Shown piece after piece: positions 62,482 to 64,000 of a stretch of DNA of 64,000 bases. The notes beneath the pieces are model-generated. The model was not told the DNA's origin and ran no database searches. It saw only the letters and a program-made list of their open reading frames with translations. Position 1 is the first letter of the stretch, and the number at the start of each line of letters is the position of its first letter. The position numbers and the translations under genes are program-made. Source of the DNA: Bacillota bacterium (lineage in GTDB: Bacteria > Bacillota > Clostridia > Lachnospirales > Anaerotignaceae); NCBI GenBank assembly GCA_019422105.1, contig JAHZDZ010000012.1, forward strand, positions 48,355 through 112,354. Direction: 5' to 3'.

Positions 62482-63650
62482 GAGATTCTTATGTAGCAGG
62501 GAATATAGCACAGATGCCGGTGAGCGGTATCCGTAAATTTTTTGATGCGGTCAATGTGATGAAGGGGGCCATATCCCTGGGTGTAGGTGAGCCTGATTTT
62601 GAAACGCCCTGGCATGTGAGAGCAGCGGCGATTGAGACCCTGGAAAAGGGAAAAACAACTTATTCCTCCAATCAGGGATTTATGGAATTGAGAGAGGCTA
62701 TCTCCATCTACCTTCAGGAACGTTTTCATATCAGCTACCGCAAGGAGGATCAGATACTTGTAACGGTGGGAGCCAGTGAGGGAATTGATCTTGCGCTTCG
62801 TGCGGTTGTAGAGCCGGGGGATGAGGTAATTATACCCGAGCCCTCCTATGTATCCTACAAGCCCTGCGTTTCTATGTGCGGCGGCATCCCTGTTGTCATT
62901 AACACCAAGGCGGAAAATGAGTTCCGTTTGACAGCACAGGAGCTTAATGAGCATATTACGCCAAGGACAAAGGCGCTTCTGCTGCCTTATCCCAATAATC
63001 CAACGGGAGCGATTATGGAAAAGCATAATCTGGACGAAATTGCAGAGGTGATTTTAAAGCACGATCTGTTTGTGATAAGCGATGAAATATATGCGGAATT
63101 GACCTATGGGGGCGGCGATCATGTCTCCATCGCGTCTTTGCCGGGGATGTATGACAGGACTGTTGTGCTGAATGGTTTTTCCAAGGCCTTTGCCATGACC
63201 GGCTGGAGACTTGGCTATGCGGCAGGGCCGAAGGAAGTAATTGCGGCAATGATTAAAATACATCAGTATGTTATTATGTGCGCGCCTACCCCAAGCCAGT
63301 ATGCCGGAATTGAGGCGCTTTTGAGTGAAGCCAGGGATGAAGAGATAGACATTATGCGGGAAGCCTATGACGAGAGGCGCAGAGTTATCGTCGACGGATT
63401 TCGCAGTATGGGGCTTAGCTGCTTTGAGCCCAAGGGGGCGTTTTACGCTTTTCCCTGTATCAAGCGAACAGGACTTTCCAGTGAGGATTTTTGTGAAGAA
63501 TTGTTAAAGGATCAAAAGGTAGCGGTTGTTCCGGGAACTGCCTTTGGGGAAAGCGGCGAAGGCTTTATCAGATGTTCCTATGCATACTCAGTGGAGAATA
63601 TCAAGGGTGCCTTGGATAGAATTGAAAAGTTTGTATCTAAATACATATAG
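62478..63650 (+). CDS. PLP-dependent aminotransferase, class I/II
   Basis: 390 aa. PLP blocks: LGVGEPDFETPWHVR, TVGASEGIDLALRAVVEPGD, LLPYPNNPTGAIM, VISDEIYAELTYGG and the Schiff-base Lys in NGFSKAFAMTGWRLGYAAGP; C-terminal Arg in GFIRCSYAY. It belongs to the PatA/AspC-like group (aspartate, aromatic or LL-DAP aminotransferases); the exact substrate is open. Translationally coupled to the Lrp regulator. Confidence 0.9.
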   Translation: MRDSYVAGNIAQMPVSGIRKFFDAVNVMKGAISLGVGEPDFETPWHVRAAAIETLEKGKTTYSSNQGFMELREAISIYLQERFHISYRKEDQILVTVGASEGIDLALRAVVEPGDEVIIPEPSYVSYKPCVSMCGGIPVVINTKAENEFRLTAQELNEHITPRTKALLLPYPNNPTGAIMEKHNLDEIAEVILKHDLFVISDEIYAELTYGGGDHVSIASLPGMYDRTVVLNGFSKAFAMTGWRLGYAAGPKEVIAAMIKIHQYVIMCAPTPSQYAGIEALLSEARDEEIDIMREAYDERRRVIVDGFRSMGLSCFEPKGAFYAFPCIKRTGLSSEDFCEELLKDQKVAVVPGTAFGESGEGFIRCSYAYSVENIKGALDRIEKFVSKYI

Positions 63651-63830
63651 CAGCCGAAGACAGTTTCCTGTATTATGTCTTAAGTGCAGTTGAAAAAGTC
63701 AAAACTGTGGATGCTTTCTTGAATTGTAAGCTTGTGATGAGACTCCGCTGACACATTGTTCAATATCAAATCTGCATGATTTTGCAGGGGAAACGAAAAT
63801 CTTTCCATAAAGCCTTGATTTCAGGGCAGC

Positions 63831-63857
63831 AGCACGGCACTTTGCCGTGCTTTTTTT
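63831..63857 (+). terminator. Terminator of the Lrp-aminotransferase operon
   Basis: AGCACGGCA-CTT-TGCCGTGCT then TTTTTT; perfect 9-bp stem 180 bases after the stop. Confidence 0.9.
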
Positions 63858-63884
63858 GTGAAAATAGAAGTAAGTTAGCCGCAT

Positions 63885-64000
63885 ATCTTACCAAGCAAGC
63901 TTGTACATATGCGCCTCAAGAGCTATTCTCTCCGCTTTTATGATAAGTATAGTGATATCTTTCAGCGGAGAACCTCAAAACCTGCGGTTTTTCGGTACAT
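63885..64000 (-). repeat. Dispersed hairpin-repeat element cut by the window end
   Basis: Two minus-oriented partial units. The first shares CAAGCAAGCTTGTA and CTCTCCGCTTTTATGATA with the element at 32455-32515; the second carries AACCTC, the perfect stem AAAACC-tgc-GGTTTT (63977-63991) and CGGTACAT. Confidence 0.7.

Noticed and set aside
1..64000. tRNA, rRNA, insertion sequence or prophage genes
   Set aside because: I found no cloverleaf with a TTCRANYC arm, no rRNA blocks and no transposase, integrase or phage structural protein, although reading by eye can miss a tRNA.

Overview
The window reads as chromosomal DNA of a spore-forming, low-to-moderate GC Gram-positive anaerobe of the class Clostridia. 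Support comes from the forespore sigma factor SigG, strong AGGAGG ribosome binding sites, several TTG/GTG starts, a meso-diaminopimelate dehydrogenase, many Rho-independent terminators and Firmicutes-type PTS genes. The genus cannot be fixed by eye; a Lachnospirales/Anaerotignum-like organism is my guess. I saw no rRNA, tRNA, CRISPR array, phage or transposase gene.

Layout. 1-3.5 kb (minus): diaminopimelate dehydrogenase and a nuclease-helicase fusion. 4.1-9.1 kb: BMP-type nucleoside/simple-sugar ABC importer (lipoprotein, ATPase, two permeases), with a strong terminator-like hairpin after the binding-protein gene. 9.4-14.4 kb: small basic protein, small alarmone synthetase, GNAT + DUF2156 pair, sigG. 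14.5-21.3 kb: LacI-type repressor divergent from a ribose-type ABC importer operon that ends with a 6-phospho-3-hexuloisomerase-like gene; a consensus promoter followed by a GTGCAC-centred palindrome, shared with the repressor's own leader, suggests local control. 22.1-29.1 kb: a LevR-like sigma-54 activator, a textbook -24/-12 promoter, KDPG-type aldolase, galactitol-family PTS IIA/IIB/IIC and a galactonate-dehydratase-family enzyme. The pathway has a PTS but no sugar-acid kinase, so phosphorylation probably happens at uptake. HAD phosphatase, HPr and Enzyme I follow (to 31.9 kb). This stretch is bracketed by two copies of a 65-bp sequence in inverted orientation.

32.7-35.3 kb: MBOAT O-acyltransferase plus AlgX/AlgJ-like partner. 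36.0-39.8 kb: ACT protein, homoserine dehydrogenase, homoserine kinase and aspartokinase as one operon behind an extended -10 promoter. 40.1-43.8 kb (minus): glycosyltransferase and two aminotransferases. 44.8-46.6 kb: UvrD-like helicase. 47.3-57.7 kb: a six-gene membrane cluster joining an ABC-2 type exporter to GATase-like, BatA-like and von Willebrand A proteins, without the MoxR/DUF58 genes usual for Bat clusters. 57.9-63.7 kb: zinc-ribbon protein, VanW protein, AIR-synthase-like protein, Lrp regulator and aminotransferase.

The intergenic DNA is unusually repetitive. A dispersed family of chained ~110-165 bp elements (32.4, 44.1, 46.7 and 63.9 kb) keeps the flanks ACCGA...GAGGTTCTCCGC around a hairpin whose two arms differ between copies but stay complementary. 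A separate 145-bp dimeric tandem repeat lies at 61.4 kb. The strongest candidates for something undescribed are the kinase-less PTS/galactonate module, the ABC-VWA membrane cluster and the covarying hairpin family.
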